A stretch of 12,367 bases of DNA. Source: an uncultured Bacilli bacterium (GTDB taxonomy: Bacteria; Bacillota_I; Bacilli_A; RF39; UBA660). Position 1 is the stretch's first letter; each line of letters starts with the position of its first letter. The notes under the pieces are model-generated. The model saw only the letters and a list, made by a program, of their open reading frames with translations. It did not search any database and was not told where the DNA came from. The position numbers and the translations under genes are program-made. Below are positions 6,682 through 12,367 of this stretch, one piece after another. Where the stretch lies: assembly GCA_934177995.1 (NCBI GenBank), contig CAKPPW010000032.1, positions 1 to 12,367 on the forward strand, in the 5' to 3' direction.

Positions 6682-6719
6682 AGTGGGAAGCAAAAGTAAA
6701 AAAAGCTATTAAGACCACT
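6682..6719 (+). promoter_or_regulatory. L1-binding leader element (rRNA mimic) upstream of rplK
   Basis: AGTGG (6682-6686) pairs with CCACT (6715-6719). An asymmetric internal loop (GA on the left, ATTAAGA on the right) leads to an inner helix AGC/GCT (6689-6691 with 6705-6707) and an A-rich loop. The layout GTGGGA-(A/G)GC ... GC(C/T) ... ACCAC matches the L1 stalk of 23S rRNA, where the E. coli strand reads GGUGGGAGGCU and later ends UACCACC. L1 is known to repress its own operon by binding such mRNA sites. A further hairpin CTCG/CGAG (6718-6730) shares bases with the outer stem. Confidence 0.7.
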
Positions 6720-6752
6720 CGCGAAAACGAGGGAAGAAAGGATGTGTTTTTC

Positions 6753-7187
6753 GTGGCAAAGAAAGAAGTTGTAAAAAAAGTAGGTTTACAAATTCAAGCA
6801 GGAAAGGCTAACCCAGCTCCACCAGTTGGTACTGTACTTGGACCTTTAGGAATTAACTTACAAGAATTTTGTACCAAGTATAATGATGCAACAAGAGATA
6901 AAATGGGAGATGTTGTACCTGTTGAAATTTCAGTTTATGATGATCGTAGTTTTGATTTTGTAATTAAAACTCCACCTACAAGTTTCTTAATTAAAAAGTA
7001 TGCTAAAATTCAAAAAGGTTCTGTAAAAGGAAAGAATGAAGTGGTAGCTACATTAACAAAAGAACAACTTAAAGAAATAGCAGAAATCAAATTACCAGAT
7101 TTAAACTGCTATGATGTTGAAGAAGCTAAGAAAATTGTTGCAGGAACTGCTCAAAATATGGGTGTTGCTGTAGAAGAAGATAAGTAA
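6753..7187 (+). CDS. rplK: 50S ribosomal protein L11
   Basis: L11 forms the GTPase-associated centre stalk base on 23S rRNA together with the L10-L12 stalk. The 144-aa protein shows the N-terminal signature VGLQIQAGKANPAPPVGTVLGPLGINLQEFC (proline-rich flexible domain, about 1-70) and the C-terminal RNA-binding domain (about 72-141; TPPTSFLIKKYA, GTAQNMGV). The start is taken as GTG 6753 (VAKKEVV). An in-frame GTG at 6744 is only one base from the Shine-Dalgarno AAAGGA (6737-6742) and would add three residues not usual in the family. It is the first gene of the unit with rplA and follows the first L1-like element. Confidence 0.95.
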   Translation: MAKKEVVKKVGLQIQAGKANPAPPVGTVLGPLGINLQEFCTKYNDATRDKMGDVVPVEISVYDDRSFDFVIKTPPTSFLIKKYAKIQKGSVKGKNEVVATLTKEQLKEIAEIKLPDLNCYDVEEAKKIVAGTAQNMGVAVEEDK

Positions 7188-7208
7188 TAACATATAGGTT
7201 TAAAACCT

Positions 7209-7251
7209 ATGTGGGAGGAATTTAAGCTTTGCTTACCCCGTAAAACCACAT
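7209..7251 (+). promoter_or_regulatory. Second L1-binding-like element, overlapping the rplA ribosome site region
   Basis: ATGTGG (7209-7214) pairs with CCACAT (7246-7251). Inside are GAGG on the left and CCCCGTAAAA on the right, with GG (7217-7218) able to pair with CC. A capped inner stem TAAGC/GCTTA (7223-7227 with 7231-7235) closes a TTT loop. The order GTGGGAGG ... CC ... ACCAC is again that of the 23S L1 stalk. The outer stem ends directly before the rplA Shine-Dalgarno AAGGAGG (7252-7258), so bound L1 would block rplA translation. A partial palindrome, ATAGGTTT/AAACCTAT (7194-7210), lies just upstream and shares two bases with the outer stem. Confidence 0.62.
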
Positions 7252-7265
7252 AAGGAGGAATAAAA

Positions 7266-7964
7266 ATGAAGAAGAGAAGCAAAAAATATTGTGAAGCTCT
7301 TAAAAAAGTAGAAAAAGGTAAATTCTACACTAAAGAAGAAGCTGTTAAATTAGTAAAAGAAACAAGTGTTACATCATTTGATGCTTCAATTGAAATTGCA
7401 ATGAGACTTAATCTTGATACTAAAAAAGCAGACCAACAATTAAGAGGAGCAATAGTTTTACCAAAAGGAACTGGAAAAACTACTAAAGTTCTTGTTATTG
7501 CTAAAGGAGATCAAGCTAAGGTTGCCCAAGAAGCAGGAGCTGATTATGTTGGAGATACTGATATGTTAGAAAAAATCGAAAAAGAAAATTGGTTCGATTT
7601 TGATACTATGATTGCTACTCCAGATATGATGCCTTTACTTGGTAGATTAGGACGTGTTTTAGGACCTAAAGGATTAATGCCAAACCCTAAAACTGGTACT
7701 GTTACTACTGATGTTGCAAAAGCTGTATCTGATGCTAAAGCTGGTCGTGTAGAATACCGTACTGATAGTTTTGGAAATATTCATGCTATCATTGGTAAGG
7801 CTTCATTTACTGATGAAGATTTATTATCTAATATGAATGCTTTTGTAGGACAAATCATTAAGATTAAACCAGCAACTGCAAAAGGTGAATATATTAAAAA
7901 TATTTCAATTTCATCAACAATGGGTCCTGGAATAAAAATTGATACAAATAGTTTTGACAAATAG
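7266..7964 (+). CDS. rplA: 50S ribosomal protein L1
   Basis: L1 binds the mobile L1 stalk of 23S rRNA at the E site and, in well-studied bacteria, represses its own operon. The 232-aa length is standard. The two-domain layout is evident: domain I is formed by both termini, with domain II inserted around 68-160. The L1 signature lies in ATPDMMPLLGRLGRVLGPKGLMPNPKTGTV (about 117-146). The C-terminal KGEYIKNISISSTMGPGIKID matches the family. The start ATG has AAGGAGG seven bases upstream. The last codons carry the -35 box of the rplJ promoter. Confidence 0.97.
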   Translation: MKKRSKKYCEALKKVEKGKFYTKEEAVKLVKETSVTSFDASIEIAMRLNLDTKKADQQLRGAIVLPKGTGKTTKVLVIAKGDQAKVAQEAGADYVGDTDMLEKIEKENWFDFDTMIATPDMMPLLGRLGRVLGPKGLMPNPKTGTVTTDVAKAVSDAKAGRVEYRTDSFGNIHAIIGKASFTDEDLLSNMNAFVGQIIKIKPATAKGEYIKNISISSTMGPGIKIDTNSFDK

Positions 7965-7982
7965 TAATTTATAATATATAAT
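7954..7982 (+). promoter_or_regulatory. Consensus sigma-A promoter of rplJ-rplL
   Basis: TTGACA (7954-7959), exactly 17 bases, TATAAT (7977-7982): a perfect match to consensus in both boxes and spacing. The -35 box lies inside the last codons of rplA. Transcription should start near 7989, directly before the L10 leader, which fits high expression later trimmed by attenuation. Confidence 0.9.
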
Positions 7983-7993
7983 AATGTTAATTT

Positions 7994-8082
7994 GTTGGTG
8001 CCAAAGACAGTAGGTATAAAAATAAATCCTACCGAGGACAACGTTCGTTAGAAAGTTCTCGAAGTCTTTTGAGAACTTTTTT
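7994..8082 (+). promoter_or_regulatory. L10 ribosomal protein leader with transcription attenuator
   Basis: The leader shows the L10-type core: GCCAAAGACAGTAGG with a stem GTAGG/CCTAC (8010-8014 with 8028-8032) followed by CGAGGA, a kink-turn-like junction, and an outer stem GTTG/CAAC (7994-7997 with 8039-8042). An intrinsic terminator follows: AAAGTTCTC (8052-8060) with GAGAACTTT (8071-8079) and six T (8077-8082). GAGGAC (8034-8039) can instead pair with GTTCTC (8055-8060), forming an antiterminator that excludes both the outer L10 stem and the terminator. This agrees with the known B. subtilis mechanism in which the L10-L12 complex binds the leader and favours termination. Confidence 0.85.
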
Positions 8083-8110
8083 GCACCTTCAAACTAGATA
8101 GGAGGATGTT

Positions 8111-8611
8111 ATGGCAAATAAGAAAATCTTAGAGAAAAAGCAAACAGTAATCGATGAAATCAAAGATAAAGTTAATGATAGCTCTAGTTTTGTATTATTC
8201 GATTATCGTGGTTTAACAGATGCTGAAATCAAAGAATTAAGATGTGCTTTAAGAAATGCTGATGCTAATTATAAGGTTTATAAAAACACATTAATGGCAA
8301 GAGCTTTCAATGATCTTAACATTGATTTATCATCATCTTTAGAGGGACCAAGTGCTTTTGCTTATAGTAAGGATCAAGTAGCACCTATTAAAGTACTATC
8401 TGATTTTGCAAAAGATCATGAAGCTTTAGTATTAAAAGTTGGTGTAGTTGATGGTGAAATAGCTGATACTGAAAAGTTAAAAGAATACGCAACTATCCCA
8501 TCAAGAGATGGATTACTTACTATGCTTGCTGGTGGTATGATAGGACTTGTTCGCGACCTATCAATCTGCTTAAATTTATATGGTGAACAAAAAGAAGAAA
8601 GTGAAAAATAA
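8111..8611 (+). CDS. rplJ: 50S ribosomal protein L10
   Basis: L10 anchors the L12 dimers to the ribosome as the base of the stalk that recruits translation GTPases. The 166-aa protein has the typical N-terminal rRNA-binding globular domain (ILEKKQTVIDEI, SFVLFDYRGLTDAEIKELRCALRNA, YKVYKNTLMARA) and a C-terminal helix that holds L12 dimers (about 140-166). AGGAGG (8100-8105) lies five bases before ATG. It is first in the rplJ-rplL unit downstream of its own L10 leader, so autoregulation is expected. Confidence 0.96.
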   Translation: MANKKILEKKQTVIDEIKDKVNDSSSFVLFDYRGLTDAEIKELRCALRNADANYKVYKNTLMARAFNDLNIDLSSSLEGPSAFAYSKDQVAPIKVLSDFAKDHEALVLKVGVVDGEIADTEKLKEYATIPSRDGLLTMLAGGMIGLVRDLSICLNLYGEQKEESEK

Positions 8612-8623
8612 GGAGGAAATAAA

Positions 8624-8992
8624 ATGGCAAAATTAACAAGAGATGAATTTATTAGCTCATTAAAAGAAATGAATCTTTTAGAAATTAAAGAATTAGTAGA
8701 CGCAATGAAGGAGGAATTTGGTGTAGATCCATCTGCTGTAGCTGTTGCTGCTGCTCCAGCTGCTCAAGAAGATCAAGGACCTGCAACTGTTACAGTATCT
8801 ATCTCTGATGCTGGAGCTGCTAAAGTAGCTGTTATCAAAGTAGTTCGTGAAATTACTGGTCTTGGATTAAAAGAATCTAAAGATTTAGTTGATAACGCTG
8901 GTTCTCCAATCAAAGAAAACATTTCTATGGAAGAAGCTAATGAAATTAAAGCTAAGCTTGAAGAAGCTGGAGCTACTGTTGAAGTTAAGTAA
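8624..8992 (+). CDS. rplL: 50S ribosomal protein L7/L12
   Basis: This is the 122-aa stalk protein present in several copies per ribosome. The N-terminal dimerisation helices (about 1-32), the Ala-rich flexible hinge (about 38-50; AVAVAAAPAA) and the C-terminal factor-binding domain (about 54-122; KVAVIKVVREITGLGLKESKDLVDNA) are all plain. AAGGAGG (8610-8616) overlaps the rplJ stop and lies seven bases before ATG. This strong site fits the need to make more L12 than L10. An intrinsic terminator follows 42 bases after the stop. Confidence 0.97.
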   Translation: MAKLTRDEFISSLKEMNLLEIKELVDAMKEEFGVDPSAVAVAAAPAAQEDQGPATVTVSISDAGAAKVAVIKVVREITGLGLKESKDLVDNAGSPIKENISMEEANEIKAKLEEAGATVEVK

Positions 8993-9021
8993 TTGATGTA
9001 AAACAGACACAAAAATAATAA
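8993..9021 (+). promoter_or_regulatory. Possible promoter of the zinc-ribbon membrane gene
   Basis: TTGATG (8993-8998), 17 bases, TAATAA (9016-9021), beginning directly after the rplL stop. If used, its transcripts would meet the terminator at 9035-9059 almost at once. Both boxes are imperfect in an AT-rich gap, so support is modest. Confidence 0.35.
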
Positions 9022-9034
9022 ATTAATTTTAGAA

Positions 9035-9059
9035 AAGGTAGCAATGTGCTATCTTTTTT
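9035..9059 (+). terminator. Intrinsic terminator after rplL
   Basis: AAGGTAGCA (9035-9043) pairs with TGCTATCTT (9047-9055) around a three-base loop with one G-U pair, followed by T (9054-9059). An ATG at 9044, in frame with the next gene, is the loop of this hairpin. Confidence 0.85.
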
Positions 9060-9088
9060 GTTATCCTAATAGTAGGAGGCTTATGACT

Positions 9089-9667
9089 ATGGTTTGTGAA
9101 AAATGTAAGAAAAAGATTGATACTTACCCTTGTTATATATGTGGCTATGAAGGAAAAGAAAGTGAAAAACAAGTTTCTTCCTTCTCTATTACAGATATTA
9201 TAGACCAAGCATTTCATCCTCCATATCAGGATGACTCTAAGAAAGAACTTTTAATAATTTTTCTATCTTGTGTAGTGGGTTTTATTACCTTTTTAGCTAA
9301 TTTGTTATTCTTTAAAGGTAAAAATTTAACTTTAATGGCATCATATGGAATTAATCCTTATGTTCAGTTACTAGTAGCCATAGTACTTGGAACGTTTTTC
9401 TATTATCACCGAAAAGTTTCTTGTCTTACTTCCTTTGTTACTTGTGTAGTTATATCAGCTTTTAATTTCTTTATAACAGCCTTAACATTATTTAGCAGGA
9501 CTTATTCTTTTGTTTATTTGATTCTTCTTTATTATTTATTCATGAAAGTTTTCTTTACTTTCTTTATGAAAAAAATATCTAGTTATTGGCTTGTACCAAC
9601 AATATTTATGTATTATGCAATTAATTACTTTTTAATATCATTAACTTTGATACTACTATATTGTTAG
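9089..9667 (+). CDS. Zinc-ribbon multi-spanning membrane protein, unknown function
   Basis: From ATG 9089 this is 192 aa. The N-terminus has two CxxC pairs, Cys3/Cys6 and Cys15/Cys18 (CEKC ... CYIC), a compact zinc ribbon. A polar linker (19-50) leads to about five membrane helices (roughly 53-75, 90-106, 112-136, 138-160 and 167-191), rich in Phe, Leu and Tyr. Zinc-ribbon plus membrane-bundle proteins are common in Firmicutes, often with a Yip1-like domain; whether this is one is uncertain. AGGAGG (9074-9079) is nine bases from ATG 9089 but only three from ATG 9083, hence the start choice. It sits between the rplL terminator and the ybxB promoter, where B. subtilis has no such gene. Its promoter is unclear, and read-through from rplL is possible. 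Confidence 0.8.
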   Translation: MVCEKCKKKIDTYPCYICGYEGKESEKQVSSFSITDIIDQAFHPPYQDDSKKELLIIFLSCVVGFITFLANLLFFKGKNLTLMASYGINPYVQLLVAIVLGTFFYYHRKVSCLTSFVTCVVISAFNFFITALTLFSRTYSFVYLILLYYLFMKVFFTFFMKKISSYWLVPTIFMYYAINYFLISLTLILLYC

Positions 9668-9713
9668 ATTTAGTAAAATATTGTTAACTAGTAGCAAAAA
9701 AGTTAAAAAAATG

Positions 9714-9742
9714 TTGACGATTTAATAAAAGTATTGTATTAT
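9714..9742 (+). promoter_or_regulatory. Sigma-A-type promoter upstream of ybxB
   Basis: TTGACG (9714-9719), 17 bases, TATTAT (9737-9742). Predicted start of transcription is near 9749, leaving a leader of about 66 bases before ybxB that holds the hairpin at 9757-9796. Confidence 0.8.
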
Positions 9743-9756
9743 AACCATACGAAAGG

Positions 9757-9796
9757 AGACAACTGTTTATCTATAATGATGGAAGGTTGTCTTTTT
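9757..9796 (+). promoter_or_regulatory. Terminator-like hairpin in the ybxB-rpoB leader
   Basis: AGACAACT (9757-9764) pairs with GGTTGTCT (9785-9792), one G-U pair, around a 20-base loop, followed by five T and then CTTG. Weaker pairs can extend the base to AAAGG opposite the T tract. It ends about 48 bases after the predicted transcription start and eight bases before the ybxB Shine-Dalgarno GGAG (9804-9807). It could be an attenuator, a pause site or a stabilising 5' hairpin. Confidence 0.55.
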
Positions 9797-9814
9797 CTTG
9801 TTTGGAGTGATAAA

Positions 9815-10402
9815 ATGAGTCACTATTTTGAAAATGACCAAAATTTAAAAAGTCAGTTAAAAAAGACTAATTGTTCAATCTTTAATAGAGAATTTACTTT
9901 CTATACTGATAATGGTGTTTTTGCTAAGAAAGGTGTAGATTATGGAAGTAAGTTGTTATTAGAATCAATTAAAGATGAGAACTATAATAGCATTCTTGAT
10001 GTGGGATGTGGTTATGGAACACTAGGGATAATTTTAAATAAAAAATATAATTGTTATACAACTATGGTTGATGTTAATAAAAGAGCTTTACATTTAACTA
10101 AAAAAAATATAATAGAAAATAAGTGTGATAATGTAGAAGTATTTGAAAGTGATGCTTATCAAAACATAGATAAGAAATATGACTTGATAGTTACTAATCC
10201 ACCAATTCATGCTGGTAAAAAGAAAGTCTATGAGATATTAATAGATGCTAAGAAATATCTTAATGATAATGGTAAACTTTACTTTGTAATTCATAAGGAC
10301 CAGGGAGCTAAATCAGTAGTAAAAGATTTAAGTGATATTTATAAAATTGAAGTAGTAAAAAAAGATAAAGGTTTTTTCATAATTTTAGCTGAAAACAGTT
10401 GA
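9815..10402 (+). CDS. ybxB: 16S rRNA guanine-N2 methyltransferase, RsmC/YbxB type
   Basis: This 195-aa class I SAM methyltransferase matches in size and position the B. subtilis YbxB protein encoded between rplL and rpoB. Motif I is ILDVGCGYGTLGI (60-72), the acidic end of strand 2 is MVDVNKRAL (84-92), and motif IV is VTNPPIHAGKKKV (126-138). The NPPIHAGK form is typical of the RsmC/RlmG family, which methylates guanine N2 in rRNA. E. coli RsmC has two domains; only the catalytic one is present here. ATG 9815 is preferred because GGAGTGA (9804-9810) precedes it and the family starts with SHYF; in-frame ATGs upstream (9734, 9776, 9779) lie in the promoter or hairpin loop. Stop TGA 10400-10402 is part of the rpoB -35 box. 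Confidence 0.9.
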   Translation: MSHYFENDQNLKSQLKKTNCSIFNREFTFYTDNGVFAKKGVDYGSKLLLESIKDENYNSILDVGCGYGTLGIILNKKYNCYTTMVDVNKRALHLTKKNIIENKCDNVEVFESDAYQNIDKKYDLIVTNPPIHAGKKKVYEILIDAKKYLNDNGKLYFVIHKDQGAKSVVKDLSDIYKIEVVKKDKGFFIILAENS

Positions 10403-10427
10403 CTTGTTGCTAAGATTGTGTTAATAA
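10399..10427 (+). promoter_or_regulatory. Probable rpoB promoter overlapping the ybxB stop
   Basis: TTGACT (10399-10404) contains the ybxB TGA stop. After 17 bases comes TAATAA (10422-10427), preceded by TG one base upstream (extended -10). Predicted transcription start is near 10434. rpoB can also be read from the ybxB promoter. Confidence 0.6.
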
Positions 10428-10461
10428 TATAAATTGGCAACGTGTTATTTTTAGAGTAACA
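10406..10461 (+). promoter_or_regulatory. Two hairpins in the ybxB-rpoB gap
   Basis: GTTGCTAA (10406-10413) can pair with TTGGCAAC (10434-10441), and TGTTAT (10443-10448) with GTAACA (10456-10461). The first would exist only in transcripts coming through ybxB, since its left arm lies within the local promoter; the second is in both. Neither is followed by a T tract. The role is unknown. Confidence 0.4.
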
Positions 10462-10496
10462 TTTGTACGAAAAATTGTGTATAGGGGTGAAGATGA

Positions 10497-12367
10497 GTGG
10501 CATATAAAATAGTAAAATATGGAAAACATCGTGAAAGAAGAAATTATTCAAAAATAAGAAATACTTATGAATTAAAGGATTTATTGGAAATTCAAAAAAA
10601 ATCATATGATTGGTTTATTACTACAGGAATCAAAGAGGTATTTGATGATTTATTTCCTGTGGAAAACTTTTCTGGTACTTTATCTTTAGAGTTCGGTGAT
10701 TATCATTTTGATAGTCCAAGATATACTATTAAAGAAAGTAAAGACAGAGAAACAACTTTTGCATCTCCTTTAAAAGTTGATGTTCGTTTATTTAACAGAG
10801 AAACTGGTGAAGTAAAAGAGCAAGAAATTTTTATGGGTGATATGCCTACTATGACTGATAGTGGTACCTTTGTAATTAATGGGGCAGAACGTGTTATTGT
10901 ATCACAATTAGTACGTAGTCCAAGTGTTTATTATAATAGAGAGATAGACAAAAATGGTCGTGAGTTAATTACATCTCAAATCATTCCTACACGTGGTACT
11001 TGGTTAGAATTTGAAGCAGATGCTAGAGATGTTTTATATGTAAGAATTGATAGAACAAGAAAGGTAACACTTACTACTCTTTTACGTGCTTTTGGACTTT
11101 CTTCTGATGAAGAAATCTTAAAGATGTTTGGAGAAGATGATTACTTAAAAAATACTATTCAAAAAGATTCAACTAAAAATACAGATGAAGCTTTAATTGA
11201 AATATATGAAAAATTAAGACCAGGTGAACCTGCTACTCTTGATTCTTCTAAGAACCAAATTATTACTAGATTCTTTGATGAATTTCGTTATGACTTAGCT
11301 AAAGTTGGACGTTATAAGTTCAATAGAAAATTAAATATACTAGATCGTTTGTTAAATCAAACATTAGCTGAAGATGTAAAAGTTAATGGTGAAGTTAAAT
11401 TTAGTAAAGGAACTAAGATTAATAAAGATGTATTCTTAGAATTAAAAGATATTCTTGCTGACGGTTATGGGGTTAAAGAAGTAACAGTTAATGAAGACTT
11501 GGATACTTATAATAAGATTCAAGAAATTAAGATAGTTGATCCATCAGATAAGAAGAAAAACTTAATAGTTATTGGTAATGATCAAACATTAGAAGTTAAA
11601 AGATTAACTATTTCTGATGTATATGCTTCAGTATCTTACTACTTAAATCTATTACATGGTGTTGGTAACTTTGATGAAATAGACCATTTAGGAAATAGAC
11701 GTATTCGTCAAGTAGGAGAACTTTTACAGAATCAATTCCGTATTGGTGTATCAAGAATGGAACGTGTTATTCGTGAGAGAATGACTACTCAAGAAATGGA
11801 AGAAGTAACTCCTAAGACATTAATTAATATTCGTCCAGTAACAGCTGCTATGAAAGAATTCTTTGGAAGCAGTCAGCTATCACAATTCATGGACCAAACT
11901 AACCCAGTTGCAGAGCTTACTAATAAAAGACGTTTATCAGCTTTAGGACCAGGTGGACTTTCTCGTGATAGAGCCGGTGTTGAAGTTCGTGACGTTAATG
12001 CTTCTCACTATGGTAGAATTTGTCCAATTGAGTCACCTGAAGGACCAAATATCGGACTTATTACTTCACTTGCAAGTTATGCTAAGATTGATGAGTATGG
12101 ATTTATAATGACTCCATATCGTAAAGTTGAAAATTGTAAGATAACAGACCATGTAGATTATTTAACAGCTGATGAAGAACAAGATTATATAATCAGTCAA
12201 TCTACAGTAAATACAAATGAAGATAATGTAATTATAGATAAACAAGTATCTGCAAGATTCCGTGATGAGAATATTCTTGCTAAGCCAGAGCAAGTTGATT
12301 ATATTGATGTATCACCTCAACAAGTTGTATCTGTAACAACAAGTTGTATTCCATTCCTAGAACATGA
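10497..12367 (+). CDS. rpoB: DNA-directed RNA polymerase subunit beta (3' end outside window)
   Basis: The frame from GTG 10497 (VAYKIVKYGKHRERRNYSKI) stays open for 623 codons to the window end. AGGGGTGA (10483-10490) lies six bases upstream, and an ATG at 10493 in another frame stops at once. Alignment from memory to B. subtilis RpoB is continuous: the protrusion and lobe (FMGDMPTMTDSGTFVINGAERVIVSQLVRSPSVYY), LLHGVGNFDEIDHLGNRRIRQVGELLQNQFRIG, the rifampicin pocket FFGSSQLSQFMDQTNPVAELTNKRRLSALGPGGLSRDRAG, and the last visible SCIPFLEH. Residue 476 (codon 11922-11924, AAT) is Asn at the position of E. coli His526. No frameshift was found. RpoB forms the polymerase active centre with RpoC, usually encoded next. 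Confidence 0.97.
   Translation, partial: MAYKIVKYGKHRERRNYSKIRNTYELKDLLEIQKKSYDWFITTGIKEVFDDLFPVENFSGTLSLEFGDYHFDSPRYTIKESKDRETTFASPLKVDVRLFNRETGEVKEQEIFMGDMPTMTDSGTFVINGAERVIVSQLVRSPSVYYNREIDKNGRELITSQIIPTRGTWLEFEADARDVLYVRIDRTRKVTLTTLLRAFGLSSDEEILKMFGEDDYLKNTIQKDSTKNTDEALIEIYEKLRPGEPATLDSSKNQIITRFFDEFRYDLAKVGRYKFNRKLNILDRLLNQTLAEDVKVNGEVKFSKGTKINKDVFLELKDILADGYGVKEVTVNEDLDTYNKIQEIKIVDPSDKKKNLIVIGNDQTLEVKRLTISDVYASVSYYLNLLHGVGNFDEIDHLGNRRIRQVGELLQNQFRIGVSRMERVIRERMTTQEMEEVTPKTLINIRPVTAAMKEFFGSSQLSQFMDQTNPVAELTNKRRLSALGPGGLSRDRAGVEVRDVNASHYGRICPIESPEGPNIGLITSLASYAKIDEYGFIMTPYRKVENCKITDHVDYLTADEEQDYIISQSTVNTNEDNVIIDKQVSARFRDENILAKPEQVDYIDVSPQQVVSVTTSCIPFLEH

Noticed and set aside
7781..8041. 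Minus-strand open frame over the end of rplA and the L10 leader
   Set aside because: It runs through rplA, the consensus promoter and the structured leader, all better explained on the plus strand.
8773..9217. Minus-strand open frames over rplL and the following gene
   Set aside because: They are antisense shadows of rplL and of the zinc-ribbon gene.
9763..9810. Possible 15-codon leader peptide from CTG after AAAGGAG (9752-9758) in the ybxB leader
   Set aside because: CTG starts are rare, the spacing is only four bases, and the same purine tract is better explained as the base of the hairpin. No amino-acid run suggests attenuation.
10339..10605. Minus-strand open frame over the ybxB-rpoB junction
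   Set aside because: It crosses the end of ybxB, the rpoB promoter and the conserved rpoB start.
1..12367. CRISPR array, insertion sequence, tRNA/rRNA gene, prophage or defence island
   Set aside because: I saw no regularly spaced repeats, transposase, terminal inverted repeats, tRNA cloverleaf or recognisable defence gene. The window is core housekeeping DNA.

Overview
The window reads as a low-GC, Bacilli-like Firmicute or walled relative of the Mollicutes. Codons are very AT-rich. Gene order follows the Bacillus pattern secE-nusG-rplK-rplA-rplJ-rplL-ybxB-rpoB. TGA is used as a stop (genes ending at 6621 and 10402) and conserved tryptophans are TGG, so the code is the standard one. MurD and a FemABX-type protein indicate a peptidoglycan wall. 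RpoB nevertheless has Asn where most bacteria have the rifampicin-site His (E. coli 526), a state known from Mollicutes.

Layout. 1-63 is the tail of tuf with its terminator. 161-781 is a membrane-anchored protein of unknown role. It converges, over a shared terminator, on a minus-strand FemABX-like gene (830-2080). That gene diverges from murD (2191-3543). Then come eno (3625-4854, own -10 box and terminator) and secG (4950-5165). From 5169 the transcription/translation cluster begins: secE-nusG plus an unrecognised 188-aa gene; rplK-rplA; rplJ-rplL; a zinc-ribbon multi-membrane protein; a ybxB-type 16S rRNA methyltransferase; and the first 623 codons of rpoB, cut by the window end. No stretch over 300 bases lacks a gene; the longest gaps (about 150 bases, before rplJ and before ybxB) are regulatory leaders.

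Regulation is the richest layer. The cluster has repeated sigma-A-type promoters whose -35 box lies on or just after the upstream stop codon (secE, rplK, rplJ, rpoB, possibly the zinc-ribbon gene). The rplK leader and the rplK-rplA gap each contain an apparent L1-binding element resembling the L1 stalk of 23S rRNA; the second abuts the rplA Shine-Dalgarno. rplJ has a consensus promoter, an L10-type leader and an intrinsic terminator, with a visible alternative pairing that would act as antiterminator. A terminator-like hairpin follows the ybxB promoter, and the secE-nusG leader has a hairpin followed by T-rich sequence.

Most genes are core housekeeping. The least explained parts are the 188-aa gene, the zinc-ribbon membrane protein, the doubled L1 element and the ybxB leader hairpin. 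I see no CRISPR, insertion sequence, tRNA, rRNA or defence system. All RNA structures were paired by eye.
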